Assembly: GCF_016859125.1 (NCBI RefSeq)
Contig: NZ_CP069338.1
Location: 372,001-436,000 of the forward strand
DNA length: 64,000 nucleotides
Direction: 5' to 3'
Source: Archangium violaceum
GTDB taxonomy: Bacteria > Myxococcota > Myxococcia > Myxococcales > Myxococcaceae
This document shows positions 62,926-64,000 of this stretch, piece by piece; position 1 is the stretch's first letter; each line of letters starts with the position of its first letter. The notes under the pieces are model-generated. The model had not been told where the DNA came from and did no database searches. It saw only the letters and a list, made by a program, of their open reading frames with translations. The position numbers and the translations under genes are program-made.

Positions 62926-64000
62926 TCACCGGAGGGAGACACCGAGCGGGCGCGGGTGCCCACTGGAGCCGAAGAGATTACGGTCCACCGACATCCAACC
63001 ACCACCGACGTAGCCGCTCCCACTATCGTAGGTCAGAGTGACGACACCGTGGCTCAGGCCCTCTTGTAGCGGCGCGAACGTCACGATCAGCGTGCAGCTC
63101 GCGCCGCTCTCGAGCGTCGTGCCGCAGGTGCCTCCGGTGCCTGGATAGGCTCCCCCCTTGAAGTCGAAGGGCGACCCAATGGGACGTGGCGTCATATTGC
63201 TGGCGGCCGTATCTCCTGTATTCCTGACCGTGAAGGTGTGCTCCGCGACCGCTCCGACGGCGACATCGCCGAAGTCGAACGGGTTCGCATCGGAGAGGGA
63301 GTCGGTGATGGAGAGGAAGGCGGGAGACACAACCGAACCGACGAGGGCGAGCGGGATGCTCCGGAAGGCGACGCCATCCTCATAGGAGATGGACAACGTG
63401 GTCTTCGCCACTCCCGTCTCGGAGGCAGTGAAGCCCAGGACGAGGGTGCAGCTCTCTCCAGCCGCCAGGGTGATCCAGCACGTGCCCCCCGTTCCAGGCT
63501 GGTAGCCGCCCTTGAAGGAGAAGGGCGCCGGAGGTGTACGAGCCGAGAGCTGGGTCGCGTCCACATCGCCGGTGTTCGTCAGGGTCACGGTGCGCCAACT
63601 CTGCCGTCCCTGAACCAGTGCTCCGAAGTCAACGATCGTGGACGTGGCCTGCACGAGCGCGGGAGCCAGCCCCTTCCCCGCGAGCGTCCGGACGACGGCC
63701 CCCTCCACCAGCCCCGTCGCGAACCGCACCGTGAGCGTTCCATTCGCGGCTCCTCGCTCGGTGGGATGGAACGCCACCGCGAACTGGCACGAGGCCCCGG
63801 GGGCGAGCTCCGCCCCGCACATACCTCCGATGCCCGGGAAGGTGCCGCCCGCGAACGTGAAAGGGGCGCCCGATAGCGACACCGCCAACGACGTCACCGT
63901 GCCCGCGCTCCGGTTGCGCAAGAAGAACCAGCGCTCGGCCGTGGTCCCGATGAGGGACGGGCCGAAGTCGAACCCGGGCGCATCGGAGACCTCGATCGCC
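62926..64000 (-). CDS. Choice-of-anchor D domain repeat protein (5' end outside window)
   Basis: The open frame runs to the window edge without a start, so the protein is longer than the ~358 residues seen. It has three ASPM/SPD-2/choice-of-anchor D units, each with FDFG/VDFG, (T/V)NTG or RNRS, PGTGG(T/M)C and SCT(L/F)xxxF (around 63980-63700, 63650-63390 and 63310-63060). These Ig-like repeats are typical of large secreted or surface adhesins of myxobacteria. The C-terminus (GYVGGGWMSVDRNLFGSSGH) has no sorting signal I recognise. Confidence 0.85.
   Translation of the reverse strand, partial: AIEVSDAPGFDFGPSLIGTTAERWFFLRNRSAGTVTSLAVSLSGAPFTFAGGTFPGIGGMCGAELAPGASCQFAVAFHPTERGAANGTLTVRFATGLVEGAVVRTLAGKGLAPALVQATSTIVDFGALVQGRQSWRTVTLTNTGDVDATQLSARTPPAPFSFKGGYQPGTGGTCWITLAAGESCTLVLGFTASETGVAKTTLSISYEDGVAFRSIPLALVGSVVSPAFLSITDSLSDANPFDFGDVAVGAVAEHTFTVRNTGDTAASNMTPRPIGSPFDFKGGAYPGTGGTCGTTLESGASCTLIVTFAPLQEGLSHGVVTLTYDSGSGYVGGGWMSVDRNLFGSSGHPRPLGVSLR

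Overview
The window comes from a very GC-rich, large-genome bacterium, most likely a myxobacterium of the Cystobacterineae (Archangium, Cystobacter, Myxococcus relatives). The signs are a DUF2378/TIGR02265 protein (a family nearly confined to myxobacteria), a thrombospondin-type-3 surface protein with a MYXO-CTERM-like tail, an Oar-like TonB-dependent receptor of about 1055 residues, a second-type recA, a giant pseudo-receiver/coiled-coil/DUF4388 protein, many GTG and TTG starts, and many lipoproteins of unknown function. No rRNA, tRNA, CRISPR array, insertion sequence or prophage was recognised. The two end genes (ftsK-like at the left, a choice-of-anchor D protein at the right) run off the window.

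Layout. 0-5.6 kb: FtsK-type translocase, then an OmpA-domain protein and a MYXO-CTERM calcium-repeat surface protein in one operon. 5.7-11.8 kb: rRNA methyltransferase, plsY with a DUF2752 gene, two small conserved proteins (one PD-(D/E)XK-like), a hypothetical protein and a B12-type radical SAM protein. 11.9-18.6 kb: an outer-membrane energisation locus, with an Oar-like TonB-dependent receptor and lipoprotein divergent from tonB-exbB-exbD-exbD. 18.6-31 kb: DUF2378 protein, TMEM229/CmpB-like membrane protein, yifB/comM, NDH-2, plsC, recA, DUF1285 protein, a polytopic membrane protein coupled to cinA, pssA, and an alpha/beta hydrolase. 30.6-36 kb: beta-helix protein, HU, M23 lipoprotein, nth, def, lipoprotein. 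36-42.7 kb: the 1445-residue scaffold-like protein directly downstream of priA. 42.8-45 kb: a visibly less GC-rich patch with a DUF3883 nuclease-fold protein, a small secreted protein and a protein made of two tandem copies of one module. 45-56 kb: an RluD-type synthase, a Uma2 protein, a methyltransferase, several envelope proteins, a 1108-residue TPR-like protein and a GT2 glycosyltransferase. 56-60.5 kb: a tyrosine/homogentisate catabolic operon (hppD-hmgA-FAH-Rieske) behind a MarR regulator with paired operator-like repeats. 60.5-64 kb: an RluA-type synthase, a DHA2 MFS pump, and the end of a choice-of-anchor D protein.

How the genes work together. The clearest modules are: (i) the TonB/ExbB/ExbD/ExbD motor facing its receptor; (ii) the tyrosine catabolic operon with a promoter whose -10 lies inside one of two near-identical operator-like repeats; (iii) DNA repair and replication genes (recA, cinA, nth, priA, ftsK) spread among lipid genes (plsY, plsC, pssA). 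Convergent gene pairs often overlap at their 3' ends (rlmL-like/plsY, DUF2378/TMEM229-like, yifB/ndh, recA/DUF1285, hydrolase/beta-helix, nth/def). The most unusual protein is the pseudo-receiver/coiled-coil/DUF4388/degenerate-J protein at 36-40 kb, which looks like a new architecture of polarity or signalling scaffold.
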